Below are positions 1 through 7,017 of a stretch of 12,611 bases of DNA, piece after piece (the stretch's first letter is position 1; each line of letters opens with the position of its first letter). The notes below the pieces were generated by a model. That model ran no database searches. It was not told the origin of the DNA and saw only the letters and a program-made list of their open reading frames with translations. The position numbers and the translations under genes are program-made. The stretch is from Rhodospirillaceae bacterium. GTDB taxonomy: Bacteria; Pseudomonadota; Alphaproteobacteria; UBA8366; GCA-2717185. Location of the stretch: the NCBI GenBank assembly GCA_028817685.1, contig JAPPPC010000451.1, positions 4,808 through 17,418 of the forward strand, given 5' to 3'.

Positions 1-30
1 CCCGCCGCGGAGGATGCGACGCCCAACCAA

Positions 31-40
31 AGAGAGGGAG
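31..40 (+). promoter_or_regulatory. Ribosome binding site of the racemase-like gene
   Basis: A purine-rich AGAGAGGGAG lies 7 nt before the ATG at 48 and fixes that start, although the frame stays open upstream to the window edge. The 47 bases before the ATG are too short to show whether another gene ends here. One frame would stop at 49-51, overlapping the ATG as ATGA, so a coupled upstream gene is possible but not shown. Confidence 0.6.
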
Positions 41-47
41 CCCCTTC

Positions 48-1217
48 ATGAGCGATAACAAACAAGCCAGCGGTCCGCTGACCGGCGTCAAGGTGGTGGA
101 GTTGAGCGGCATCGGTCCGGCGCCACTGTGTTGTGCCCTACTGTCCGATATGGGCGCCGACATTATCCGCATCGACCGCAACACCGACCCAGGGCTCGGT
201 ATCGGGCGCCCAAACGCGACGGACGTGACCCGGCGCGGCCGCGCCTCCGTCTCCGTCGATCTGAAGAGCCCGGACGGCGTCGAGACCGTGATGCGCCTGA
301 TCGAGCAGGCAGAAGCCGTCATCGATCCCTTCCGGCCCGGCGTCACCGAACGGCTTGGCCTCGGCCCCGAAGATTGCTTCAAACGCAACAAGAAGCTGAT
401 TTACGGCCGGATGACCGGTTGGGGTCAGGACGGCGCGCTGTCGCAAGCTGCCGGTCATGATCTCAACTACCTGGCAGTGACCGGCGTACTGAACGCGATT
501 GGTCCGAAGGAGACCCCGGTGCCGCCGCTGAACGTGGTCGCCGATATGGGCGGGGGCGCCATGTTCCTTGCCGTCGGCATCCTGGCCGGCATCATCAATG
601 CCCGCACGACCGGCGAAGGCCAGGTCGTCGATACCGCGATGACCGAAGGGTCGGCCTTCCTGGGCATGGGCATGTGGGGCCTCGCGGCGTCGGACAATTG
701 GGTCAATGAACGGGCCTCAAACGTCACCGATGGCGGCTCGCACTTCTACCGCTGCTACAAGACAAAGGACGACCGTTTCGTCTCCATCGCGTCGATCGAG
801 GCGAAGTTCTACGCCATCCTGGTGGACAAGCTGGGGCTCAACCTGGCCGATCTGCCGCCGCAGATGGACCGCAGCACCTGGCCGGACATGGTCAAGAAGT
901 TCGACGCGCTGTTCGCCGAAAAGACACGCGACGAATGGTGCGAGATCATGGAAGGTACGGATATCTGCTTTGCGCCGGTGCTCGACTATGTCGAAGCGCG
1001 GAACCACGCGCACAACAAGGACCGCGGCAGCTATGTCGAGGTCGGTGGCGTCGTACAGCCGGGACCCGCACCACGGTTCAGCCGTACCCCGTCGCAAGTG
1101 CAGTGTCAGCCGCCATTGATCGGCGAGAACACCAAGGAAGGCCTGCGCAGTTGGGGCTTCGGCGAGGATGAGGTCGAAGACCTGCTGGCGAAAGGTGCCG
1201 TCGGCTGGAAGGGCTGA
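48..1217 (+). CDS. CaiB/BaiF family CoA enzyme, alpha-methylacyl-CoA racemase type
   Basis: A 389-residue cytoplasmic protein of the family III CoA-transferase fold. It probably epimerises 2-methylacyl-CoA thioesters (R to S) so that branched chains can enter beta-oxidation. The racemase residues known from the mycobacterial enzyme are in place: a His-Asp pair in AGHDLNY (H137, D138), Asp166 in NVVADMGGG, and Glu251 in ASIEAKFY. The offsets of 10-11 from the classic H126/D156/E241 are consistent with this. GRMTGWGQDG (120-129) and DPFRPGV (93-99) are further family signatures. Length is normal for a single-domain racemase. The gene overlaps the acyl-CoA dehydrogenase start by one base (TGATG), so the two are very likely co-translated. 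Substrate is not readable from sequence. A CoA-transferase is the main alternative, but those carry a catalytic Asp in a different context and this protein has the full racemase set. Confidence 0.88.
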   Translation: MSDNKQASGPLTGVKVVELSGIGPAPLCCALLSDMGADIIRIDRNTDPGLGIGRPNATDVTRRGRASVSVDLKSPDGVETVMRLIEQAEAVIDPFRPGVTERLGLGPEDCFKRNKKLIYGRMTGWGQDGALSQAAGHDLNYLAVTGVLNAIGPKETPVPPLNVVADMGGGAMFLAVGILAGIINARTTGEGQVVDTAMTEGSAFLGMGMWGLAASDNWVNERASNVTDGGSHFYRCYKTKDDRFVSIASIEAKFYAILVDKLGLNLADLPPQMDRSTWPDMVKKFDALFAEKTRDEWCEIMEGTDICFAPVLDYVEARNHAHNKDRGSYVEVGGVVQPGPAPRFSRTPSQVQCQPPLIGENTKEGLRSWGFGEDEVEDLLAKGAVGWKG

Positions 1218-2380
1218 TGGCGGACAACGTCCAGTACGCGCTGAGCGAAGAGCAACGCCTGCTGCAGGAGACCCTGCGAGCCTTCGCGCGCGACAAGGTG
1301 GCGCCGCGCGCGGCGGAGATCGACGCCAAGGCAGAATATCCGCAGGACATGTTCGACGCGTTGCGCGAACTGGGCATGTTCGCCCTGCCCTTTCCGGAAG
1401 CCTATGGCGGCGCGAACAGCATGCTGTCCGCCTGTCTCGCGATCGAGGAGCTGGGCCGTATTTGCTACAACACCGCCTATCTGCTGATCGTGCAATGGAC
1501 CCCGTTCTGCGCCGTCCTGTATGGCGGCACCGAGGAACAGAAAGAACGCTTCTTGCCGGGACTGGGGTCGGGCGAACTGCGCGCCGCGATCTCTGTGACG
1601 GAGCCTGGCGCCGGGTCCGACGTGGCGGGCATCAAGACCCGCGCCGACCGGACCGATGGTGGCTACGTGCTGAACGGCTCGAAGATCTACTGCACCAATT
1701 CGGCCATCGCCGACTTCATCGTCGTCGCCGCCAAGACCGACCCGGATCAGCGGCATGGCGGGGTCTGCCTGTTCCTCGTCGAAAAAGGCATGAAAGGCTT
1801 TGAGATCGGCCGCAGCGAGAACAAGCTGGGTTCGCGCGGCGTGCCCTCCTCGGCGCTGCATTTCGACAATGTTTTCGTGCCAGAGGAAAACCGGCTGGGC
1901 AGCGAAGAGGAAGGCTTCAAGCTGGTCATGGAGGCGTTCAACAAAGCACGCCCCTCGATCGGCGCACGCGGGGTCGGGCTGGCCCAGGGTGCGATCGACC
2001 ACGCGGTGCGCTATGTGCGCGAGCGCGAGGCGTTCGGGCAGTCCGTTGCCGATTTCCAAGGCGTGCGGTGGATGCTGGCCGATATGGCGACGCAGACCGA
2101 AGCCGCGCGGCAGCTCGTCTACAAGGCGGCCGCAATGGTCGATGCGGGCGAGACCGGCTACGCGCTGGCGCCCTTCGCGTCGATGGCGAAATGCTTCGCC
2201 ACCGACGTCGCCATGAAGGTCGCGACGGACGCGGTGCAGCTCTTCGGCTCGGCTGGCATCTCGCAGGAGAACCCGGTCGAGCGCTATTTCCGCGATGCCA
2301 AGGTGCTGCAGATCGTCGAAGGCACCAATCAGATCCAGCGCAACATCATCGGCAAGCATGTCGTCCGCAACATGGGGTGA
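1217..2380 (+). CDS. Acyl-CoA dehydrogenase
   Basis: A 387-residue FAD-dependent acyl-CoA dehydrogenase that introduces the 2,3-double bond into an acyl-CoA and passes electrons to ETF. Both family signatures are visible: AISVTEPGAGSDV (124-136) and QLFGSAGISQ with ENPVERYFRDAK (341-362). The catalytic base is Glu368 in QIVEGTNQIQR, the position used by short- and medium-chain and glutaryl-type enzymes rather than the isovaleryl/long-chain position. The N-terminal helical domain, central beta domain and C-terminal four-helix domain are all full length. The ATG overlaps the stop of the racemase gene by one base, so they form a coupled pair. That pairing suggests a 2-methyl-branched acyl-CoA substrate, which is inference. 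The chain-length class cannot be fixed by eye. Confidence 0.93.
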   Translation: MADNVQYALSEEQRLLQETLRAFARDKVAPRAAEIDAKAEYPQDMFDALRELGMFALPFPEAYGGANSMLSACLAIEELGRICYNTAYLLIVQWTPFCAVLYGGTEEQKERFLPGLGSGELRAAISVTEPGAGSDVAGIKTRADRTDGGYVLNGSKIYCTNSAIADFIVVAAKTDPDQRHGGVCLFLVEKGMKGFEIGRSENKLGSRGVPSSALHFDNVFVPEENRLGSEEEGFKLVMEAFNKARPSIGARGVGLAQGAIDHAVRYVREREAFGQSVADFQGVRWMLADMATQTEAARQLVYKAAAMVDAGETGYALAPFASMAKCFATDVAMKVATDAVQLFGSAGISQENPVERYFRDAKVLQIVEGTNQIQRNIIGKHVVRNMG

Positions 2381-2421
2381 TCCCTTGAACACGGATTGAG
2401 CCCGGTTGCCCATCCATTCGT

Positions 2422-2516
2422 GTCATCCCGGCCGAGGCGCACAGCGCCGCCGAGCCGGGAACCAGTCTGCGGCCCGTGGGTTTCGGGGCTGGATCCCGCA
2501 TCAAGTGCGGGATGAC
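2422..2516. repeat. REP/BIME-like palindromic intergenic element
   Basis: A 95-bp element between convergent genes, bounded by a perfect 9-bp inverted repeat: GTCATCCCG (2422-2430) and CGGGATGAC (2508-2516). It folds into two hairpins. The first pairs TCCCGGC (2426-2432) with GCCGGGA (2454-2460) and contains GGCGC-ACA-GCGCC (2436-2448). The second is ATCCCGCA-TCAAG-TGCGGGAT (2493-2513). This 'tcatcccgg ... ctggatcccgc ... gcgggatga' layout is a familiar dispersed element of alphaproteobacterial genomes, often placed after genes. Neither side has a T-tract, so it may act as a fold-back 3' end or mRNA stabiliser rather than a classic terminator. No copy is seen elsewhere in this window. Confidence 0.75.
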
Positions 2517-2531
2517 CCGTAGGCGCAGTGT

Positions 2532-3452
2532 TTAACGCACCCGAACCTTCGGCAGACGGCTGGTCCGGACCTTGGACAGGCGCCGTTCGCGGTACAGGAT
2601 GAACAACCCGCTGGCCACGACCAGGGCGATGCCGGCGAACACGTCCACGCCCGGAATATCGTTCCAGACCAGATATCCCAGCAGCAGCGCAAACACCATG
2701 GACAGATAATCCAGCGGCGCGATCGCGGCGGCTTCCGCATAGCGAAACGCCTGGGTCAGACAGTACTGTCCGATCCCACCGATAACGCCGACGCTGACGA
2801 GTAGCACCCAATCGAGCGGCGTCGGCGACACCCAACCAAACGTGGCCACCAACGCGATACCGACCAGGGCACCGGTGAGCGTGTAGTGGAATGTGATGCT
2901 GGCCGCGCTTTCCGTCGCGCTCAGATGGCGCACCGTGATCACCGCCAGCGCGTACAGCACCGCACCGCCGATCGCCGCGACGGCGCCGACCTGCAGCACG
3001 TCGCCGTCCGGCTTCACGATGACGAGCACGCCAAGAAACCCGACGAAGACGGCTGCCCACCGGTATATACCGACCTTCTCGCCCAGCAGCGGAATCGATA
3101 GGACCGTCATGAACAGCGGCGCGGAAAACAGTAGCGCCTTGGCGTCGGCCAGATCCATCTTGGCGAAGGCGTAGAAATAGCACCCCATCGCCGCCAGCCC
3201 GATCACGCCGCGCGTCAGATGGACCAACGGCCGGCGCGTATAAAGGGTCGCTATTCCCCCGGACCGGGCGACGAAGAATAGGCACGGCAGCAGGGCGAAG
3301 ACCGTACGAAAGAAGACGAGCTGATGCACCGGATAGTCGGCGGCCAACCATTTGACCATCGCATCGGTGAAGGAAAACAGGACGACGCCGGCCAGCATTT
3401 GGGCCGCGCCGCGGGCGTTCTGCGCCGCCGGTCGAGAGATCGCCGTAACCAT
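2532..3452 (-). CDS. EamA/DMT superfamily transporter
   Basis: A 306-residue inner-membrane protein with about ten hydrophobic segments arranged as two EamA repeats (about 17-147 and 156-287), the architecture of drug/metabolite exporters such as RhaT/YdcZ relatives. The repeat ends carry the typical motifs: LFSAPLFMTVLSIPLLGEKV near 108-127 in the first half, and APLDYLSMVFALLLGY near 245-260 in the second. The C-terminal tail is short and basic (RERRLSKVRTSRLPKVRVR), as expected for a cytoplasmic end. The start is supported by AAAGGA 8 nt upstream (3461-3466). Probable role is export of a metabolite or amino acid; the substrate is unknown. It stands 198 bp downstream of the dioxygenase gene on the same strand, with room for its own promoter. 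Confidence 0.9.
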   Translation of the reverse strand: MVTAISRPAAQNARGAAQMLAGVVLFSFTDAMVKWLAADYPVHQLVFFRTVFALLPCLFFVARSGGIATLYTRRPLVHLTRGVIGLAAMGCYFYAFAKMDLADAKALLFSAPLFMTVLSIPLLGEKVGIYRWAAVFVGFLGVLVIVKPDGDVLQVGAVAAIGGAVLYALAVITVRHLSATESAASITFHYTLTGALVGIALVATFGWVSPTPLDWVLLVSVGVIGGIGQYCLTQAFRYAEAAAIAPLDYLSMVFALLLGYLVWNDIPGVDVFAGIALVVASGLFILYRERRLSKVRTSRLPKVRVR

Positions 3453-3555
3453 GACGATATTCCTTTATGCATATGTTCGGGTGCTTCCGGCGGCGCAACA
3501 GCTCGGTGTTCGCACCCCGGAATCGGCGAACAAATGCGCCAACTCGATTCCGATT

Positions 3556-3600
3556 ACCAATGCGATTTTCGCAATCCTGGAAAGCGATTATGGCATTGGT
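3556..3600. promoter_or_regulatory. Nested inverted repeat between dioxygenase and EamA genes
   Basis: Perfect 8-bp arms ACCAATGC (3556-3563) and GCATTGGT (3593-3600) enclose a smaller TGCGA-TTT-TCGCA hairpin (3561-3573) that shares bases with the left arm. The element sits in the 198-bp relatively AT-rich gap between the stop of the dioxygenase gene and the start of the EamA gene, both on the minus strand. It could be an operator for the transporter or a fold in the dioxygenase mRNA 3' end. No T-tract follows on the minus strand, so a terminator is less likely. GGTTAACC at 3626-3633 is a further short palindrome in the same gap. Confidence 0.3.
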
Positions 3601-3650
3601 CGGCAGCCCGGATCCGTCAAGATTCGGTTAACCAAAACGGCGCAACCGCT

Positions 3651-4445
3651 CTATTCCGCGGCGGCGTTTTCCATGGTCAGAAGGCAGTCGTCCGGCAGGC
3701 TTTCAAGCGGTGTGAAATCGCGCTCCGCCACCCATTCCGGCCGTTTGTACTGCCGGATGTGGTTGTCCACGTGACAGAGGCTCAGATAGACGATGGTACG
3801 GTCGTAGGGCGACATATTCGACGGGCTGCCATGTACCAAATTGCTGTGGAACATGACGACGGAACCGGCCCTGCCTTTCGGTGACACGATGCCACCTTCG
3901 TCCACCAGACGCGTGATGGTTTCGTCATCGATCGTCCACAGCGGATAGCTGGTCGTCTGCACATCGTGCCCGGCATCGATCACGCCGCCCTTATGGCTGC
4001 GCGGGATGAACATCAGCGCACCGTTGAACTCCGTCACATCCTCCAGGAACAAGGCGATATTCATCGCCCGCGCTTCCGGCATCAGATCGTCGCGCGACCA
4101 GGTCCCGTAATCCTGATGCCACTGCCAGACATCGCCATTGAAGGCGGCCTTCGCATTGACCTTGTACTGATGCATATAGACGTCACCGTCGAGGATCTGC
4201 TTGACCGGCTCAAGCAGGCGCGGATGCCGGCCAAGACGGCGGAACCCCTCATTGTAATGTTGTGCCGCGAAAGCGGTACGCGCGGTCTTACCGTCCTTTT
4301 CGCGCACGACTTCCTTGCGATCCATGGCGAAGACCCGCTGCGCCTCGCGGTTCAACAGGGCGGACTCGGTTTCGGTAAACACGTTCGGCAGGAACAGGTA
4401 CCCTTCACGGTCGAACTGTTCCAATTGGTCCGTCGTCAGCTGCAT
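3651..4445 (-). CDS. Phytanoyl-CoA dioxygenase (PhyH) family Fe(II)/2-oxoglutarate hydroxylase
   Basis: A 264-residue cytoplasmic non-heme iron dioxygenase. The metal triad is readable: His110 and Asp112 in WQWHQDYGTW and distal His205 in NLVHGSPSN. Arg216 (YDRTIVYL) is placed to bind the 2-oxoglutarate carboxylate. The block around the HxD motif, WHQDYGTWSRDDLMP, resembles the ectoine hydroxylase signature (WHSDFETWHxEDGMP), and NGALMFIPRSH (141-151) is the usual strand before the second half. This suggests hydroxylation of a small polar substrate, although phytanoyl-CoA-type substrates are the family namesake. No ectoine biosynthesis gene is nearby, so ectoine itself is not supported. The start is fixed by AAGGAGA about 7 nt upstream. 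The gene is divergent from the SDR-sulfotransferase pair, across an 80-bp gap. Confidence 0.87.
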   Translation of the reverse strand: MQLTTDQLEQFDREGYLFLPNVFTETESALLNREAQRVFAMDRKEVVREKDGKTARTAFAAQHYNEGFRRLGRHPRLLEPVKQILDGDVYMHQYKVNAKAAFNGDVWQWHQDYGTWSRDDLMPEARAMNIALFLEDVTEFNGALMFIPRSHKGGVIDAGHDVQTTSYPLWTIDDETITRLVDEGGIVSPKGRAGSVVMFHSNLVHGSPSNMSPYDRTIVYLSLCHVDNHIRQYKRPEWVAERDFTPLESLPDDCLLTMENAAAE

Positions 4446-4525
4446 GGCAGTCTCCTTGGCATTCGCGCGCCAGCCATCGTCCGATTAAGATGCTCAATGA
4501 ACCAAAACGAGGCTGTGGACGCAAG

Positions 4526-5359
4526 ATGATCGATTTCGACGGCCAGGTCGCTCTGATCACCGGCGCGGGACGCGGTTTGGGAGCCGCCTATGCCAAATTG
4601 CTGGCGGGACGCCGTGCGAAGGTGATGGTTCATGACGCCGGCGTCGACCCGGCGGGAACCGGCAGCGACCGCACCGCGGCCGACGGCATCGCGTTCGACA
4701 TCATCAAGGTGGGCGGCAAGGCCGCGGCGACGTACGAACTGCTGGGCAGCCGCGAGTCCGGGCACGCGCTGGTCGAGCGGACAATCGACATGTTCGGCCG
4801 CATCGACATTCTGATCCACAATGCCGGACTGGTGGTCTTCGAAGCCATCGAGACCATCGACGAAGCCCACTATCAACGCATGCTGGACGTGCATGTCAAC
4901 GCGCCCTTCTGGCTGGCCCAGGCCGCGATGCCGCATATGCGCGCGCAGGGCTATGGCCGCATCGTTCTCACCACCTCGGGCCGGGCCCTCAATCTCGACG
5001 GCGCGGTGCCGCAGCTCAGCACCTACAATATCGGTAAGATGGCGCAAATCGGCTTGATGAACGCGCTCGCCGCCGAAGGCAGGGATGACGGCATCCGGGC
5101 GAACGCAATATCGCCGGTCGCGGCCACGCGCATGCTGCGGCGGTCCGTCGAACCGGGCACCTTTACCCCCGAGCAGGTCGCGCCCGGCGTTGCCTATCTC
5201 GCCTCACGCGACTGCGACCTCAACGGTGTGATCCTGCATGCGGGCAACGGGCGGTTCTCGCTTATGAACCTGCAGGCCACGGAACCGCGCAGCTTTAGCG
5301 GCGGCGGCTTGACACCGGAGGCCGTGGGCGCTTGGCTCGAAACGGCAACGGCCCCGTAA
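4526..5359 (+). CDS. Short-chain dehydrogenase/reductase (SDR)
   Basis: A 277-residue Rossmann-fold NAD(P)-dependent oxidoreductase. Visible motifs are the cofactor loop TGAGRGLG (12-19), NAG (99-101), catalytic Ser151 in LTTSGRA, and the YNIGK pair Tyr167/Lys171; Asn125 completes the tetrad. The opening MIDFDGQVALITGAGRGLG is like the hydroxyacyl-CoA dehydrogenase domain of multifunctional enzyme type 2 and its bacterial single-domain relatives, so a 3-hydroxyacyl-CoA or alcohol substrate is plausible. The C-terminus (about 235-277) is longer than in minimal SDRs. An ATG at 4490 would add 12 residues, but the family alignment favours 4526, with a weak GAGG upstream. The stop lies 20 bases before the sulfotransferase ATG, so the two are probably one transcript. 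Confidence 0.88.
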   Translation: MIDFDGQVALITGAGRGLGAAYAKLLAGRRAKVMVHDAGVDPAGTGSDRTAADGIAFDIIKVGGKAAATYELLGSRESGHALVERTIDMFGRIDILIHNAGLVVFEAIETIDEAHYQRMLDVHVNAPFWLAQAAMPHMRAQGYGRIVLTTSGRALNLDGAVPQLSTYNIGKMAQIGLMNALAAEGRDDGIRANAISPVAATRMLRRSVEPGTFTPEQVAPGVAYLASRDCDLNGVILHAGNGRFSLMNLQATEPRSFSGGGLTPEAVGAWLETATAP

Positions 5360-5379
5360 CCTCCACCAAAGTCCAACGC

Positions 5380-6261
5380 ATGACATCTGAACACCCGCAC
5401 CGCACGGTACGTTACGACTCACCGATCACCGAAGCCGCGCGCTGGGATCACTACAGTCCGCGCCACGATGACATCCTGATCTGCACGCCGCCGAAATGCG
5501 GCACCACCTGGACCCAGGCAATCTGCGCGCTGCTGATATTCGGAACGCCCGAATTAAGCGTCCGACCAGGTGTGATCTCACCCTGGTTCGACGCCACCCA
5601 TCATCCGGTCGAGAAAATCGCCGCGATGCTGGAAGCGCAGACCCACCGCCGGTTCATCAAAACGCATACGCCGCTCGACGGGATCCCTTTCTTTCCGCAA
5701 TGCCAGTATCTGGCGGTCTTCCGAGACCCGCGCGACGCGCATTTCTCGATGCGAAATCATGCGCTGAACCAGATGAGCGGCAAGAACGCGCACCGCGCGA
5801 CCGAAGATATCGGCGCCGGCTTCCGGCAATGGTCCGAGCGTCCCTACATCGAAGGCGACCCGGACAATTTTTCGCTCGCCAACCTGGTCCACCATTTCAA
5901 AACGTACCGCGCGTTTGAACATCTGCCGAACGTACATTTGATGCATTACAGCGACATGCAACGGGACCTGCGCGGCGAGATGAAACGCTGCGCTGCCTTC
6001 CTGGGAATTGACGTGACCGATGAAGCGCTGAACGCCATGGCGGCGACCGCCAGCTTCGCCAACATGAAACAAAAGGCCGACCAATTCGTTCCCGGGGCGG
6101 GCGAAAACCGCTGGAAGGACGAAGGCCGGTTCTTCAACAAGGGGGCGAACGGACAATGGCGCGCCGATCTGAGCGCGGAGGATCTCGCGATCTACGACAC
6201 CCGCATCCGCGACATGCTGCCGGCGCATGACGTTGATTGGCTAGAGTCCGGTAACGGTTAG
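5380..6261 (+). CDS. Cytosolic-type PAPS-dependent sulfotransferase
   Basis: A 293-residue soluble sulfotransferase that transfers sulfate from 3'-phosphoadenylyl sulfate to a hydroxyl or amine. All landmarks of the Sulfotransfer_1 fold are present: the 5'-phosphosulfate loop PKCGTTWTQ (38-46), catalytic His96 in FIKTHTPLD, the 3'-phosphate motif FRDPRD (114-119), and the C-terminal KGANGQWR (254-261) matching the RKGxxGxWK loop. No signal peptide or membrane segment is seen, so it resembles animal SULT-type enzymes rather than Golgi or lipid-anchored ones. Start choice is uncertain: ATG 5380 has no clear ribosome site, and a TTG at 5332 would overlap the SDR gene. Translational coupling to the SDR would explain the weak site. 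The acceptor is unknown. Confidence 0.9.
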   Translation: MTSEHPHRTVRYDSPITEAARWDHYSPRHDDILICTPPKCGTTWTQAICALLIFGTPELSVRPGVISPWFDATHHPVEKIAAMLEAQTHRRFIKTHTPLDGIPFFPQCQYLAVFRDPRDAHFSMRNHALNQMSGKNAHRATEDIGAGFRQWSERPYIEGDPDNFSLANLVHHFKTYRAFEHLPNVHLMHYSDMQRDLRGEMKRCAAFLGIDVTDEALNAMAATASFANMKQKADQFVPGAGENRWKDEGRFFNKGANGQWRADLSAEDLAIYDTRIRDMLPAHDVDWLESGNG

Positions 6262-6271
6262 ATCAGAGTTG

Positions 6272-6335
6272 TAGAGCGGATCTACGCGGTTGTTGGAGCG
6301 CCGAAAGCCATTCCAACCGACCTCGATCCGCTCTA
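6272..6335. repeat. Imperfect palindrome between convergent genes (possible bidirectional terminator)
   Basis: A perfect 11-bp inverted repeat, TAGAGCGGATC (6272-6282) and GATCCGCTCTA (6325-6335), encloses an inner imperfect pair GGTTGTTGGA (6288-6297) and TCCAACCGACC (6312-6322). The whole can form one long interrupted stem. It begins 11 bp after the sulfotransferase stop and its right arm contains the stop codon of the convergent paiB-like gene (6333-6335). There is no T-tract, so it would act as a fold-back 3' end for both transcripts, or be a dispersed repeat. Palindromes beginning 'tagagcggatc' occur in other alphaproteobacterial intergenic regions, from memory rather than a search. Confidence 0.55.
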
Positions 6336-6944
6336 ACCGTCCCGCCGCGCAGACATCAACGCACCGCATGCCGCGGCCGCAGGGTCCGCGCTGGCTTCGA
6401 GTTGGGCGGCGACCCTTTCGCGATCCTCTTCCGGCCGGTTCTGGCTCAGCTTGAACTTACCTTCGATGCGGGCAATCGGGATGCGGAAATTGACGATGGC
6501 GCGGATCATGCCGTCGACGAAATCGCGGTCGCGCGCGCCGAGCCGCCATGGTGTTTCGAAGCCCGCCTCATTGAAATCGACCAGCTTATCCTGATCGGCA
6601 TATGCCGCCTGCGGATCGTCGACGATTTCCGGTGTGCCGTAGACATGCACTGCCGTGTAGTTCCAGGTCGGAACCGCATTCTCCACCGTGTACCAGGACG
6701 GCGACACATAGGCATGCGGTCCCTGAAACACGCACAACACCTCGCCGCCATCCGCGAATGCCAGCCAATGCGGATTGGCGCGCGCCATGTGCGCGACCAG
6801 CACATCGCCTTCGAGCAGGAACGGCAGATGCGTCGCGAAGGGCTGGCCGTCCACGTGGCTGATCAACAGGCCGAAACTGTTGGCACGGATCAGGCCGTAC
6901 AGCATCTCGCGATCCTCGACGGCGAAGTCCTTGGGCAAATACAT
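6333..6944 (-). CDS. PaiB-type FMN-binding split-barrel protein
   Basis: A 203-residue protein of the FMN-binding negative transcriptional regulator family, related to Bacillus PaiB and to pyridoxamine-phosphate-oxidase-like split barrels. Family marks are the opening MYLPKDF, the strand ATHLPFLLEGD (37-47), the FQGPHAYVSPSWY segment (73-85), TWNYTAVHVYG (92-102), and the closing KLSQNR near 165-170. Length is as expected. Biochemical function is poorly established in the family: Bacillus PaiB is linked to regulation of sporulation and protease genes, but most proteobacterial members are uncharacterised. The start is supported by GAAGGAA just upstream. It follows the sdh operon on the same strand but is separated from it by a strong terminator, so it probably has its own promoter or depends on read-through. 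Confidence 0.9.
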   Translation of the reverse strand: MYLPKDFAVEDREMLYGLIRANSFGLLISHVDGQPFATHLPFLLEGDVLVAHMARANPHWLAFADGGEVLCVFQGPHAYVSPSWYTVENAVPTWNYTAVHVYGTPEIVDDPQAAYADQDKLVDFNEAGFETPWRLGARDRDFVDGMIRAIVNFRIPIARIEGKFKLSQNRPEEDRERVAAQLEASADPAAAACGALMSARRDG

Positions 6945-6968
6945 ATCGTGTTCCTTCGATCTCCCACG

Positions 6969-6994
6969 AAAAAGGGGCCGCCTGCGCGACCCCT
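6969..6994 (-). terminator. Rho-independent terminator of the sdh operon
   Basis: On the minus strand, AGGGGTCGC pairs with GCGGCCCCT (one G-U pair, four-base loop GCAG) and is followed directly by TTTTT. It begins 23 bases after the sdhB stop codon and ends before the paiB-like gene, so it closes the sdhCDAB transcript. Confidence 0.88.
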
Positions 6995-7017
6995 GATTCG
7001 AGCGTTATACGGTCGCC

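Noticed and set aside
1106..2413. 435-codon minus-strand open frame across the racemase end and acyl-CoA dehydrogenase
   Set aside because: It is antisense to a gene with intact catalytic motifs, and its translation is Arg/His/Gly-rich without any recognisable domain, as expected for a mirror frame in GC-rich DNA.
2329..3498. 389-codon minus-strand frame overlapping the EamA gene
   Set aside because: The EamA frame has ten hydrophobic segments and a good ribosome site. This frame is Arg/Gly-rich and reads through the palindromic repeat.
5332..5379. TTG start for the sulfotransferase 16 codons upstream
   Set aside because: It would overlap the SDR end, has no ribosome site, and the added residues do not extend the conserved fold. 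The ATG at 5380 was preferred.
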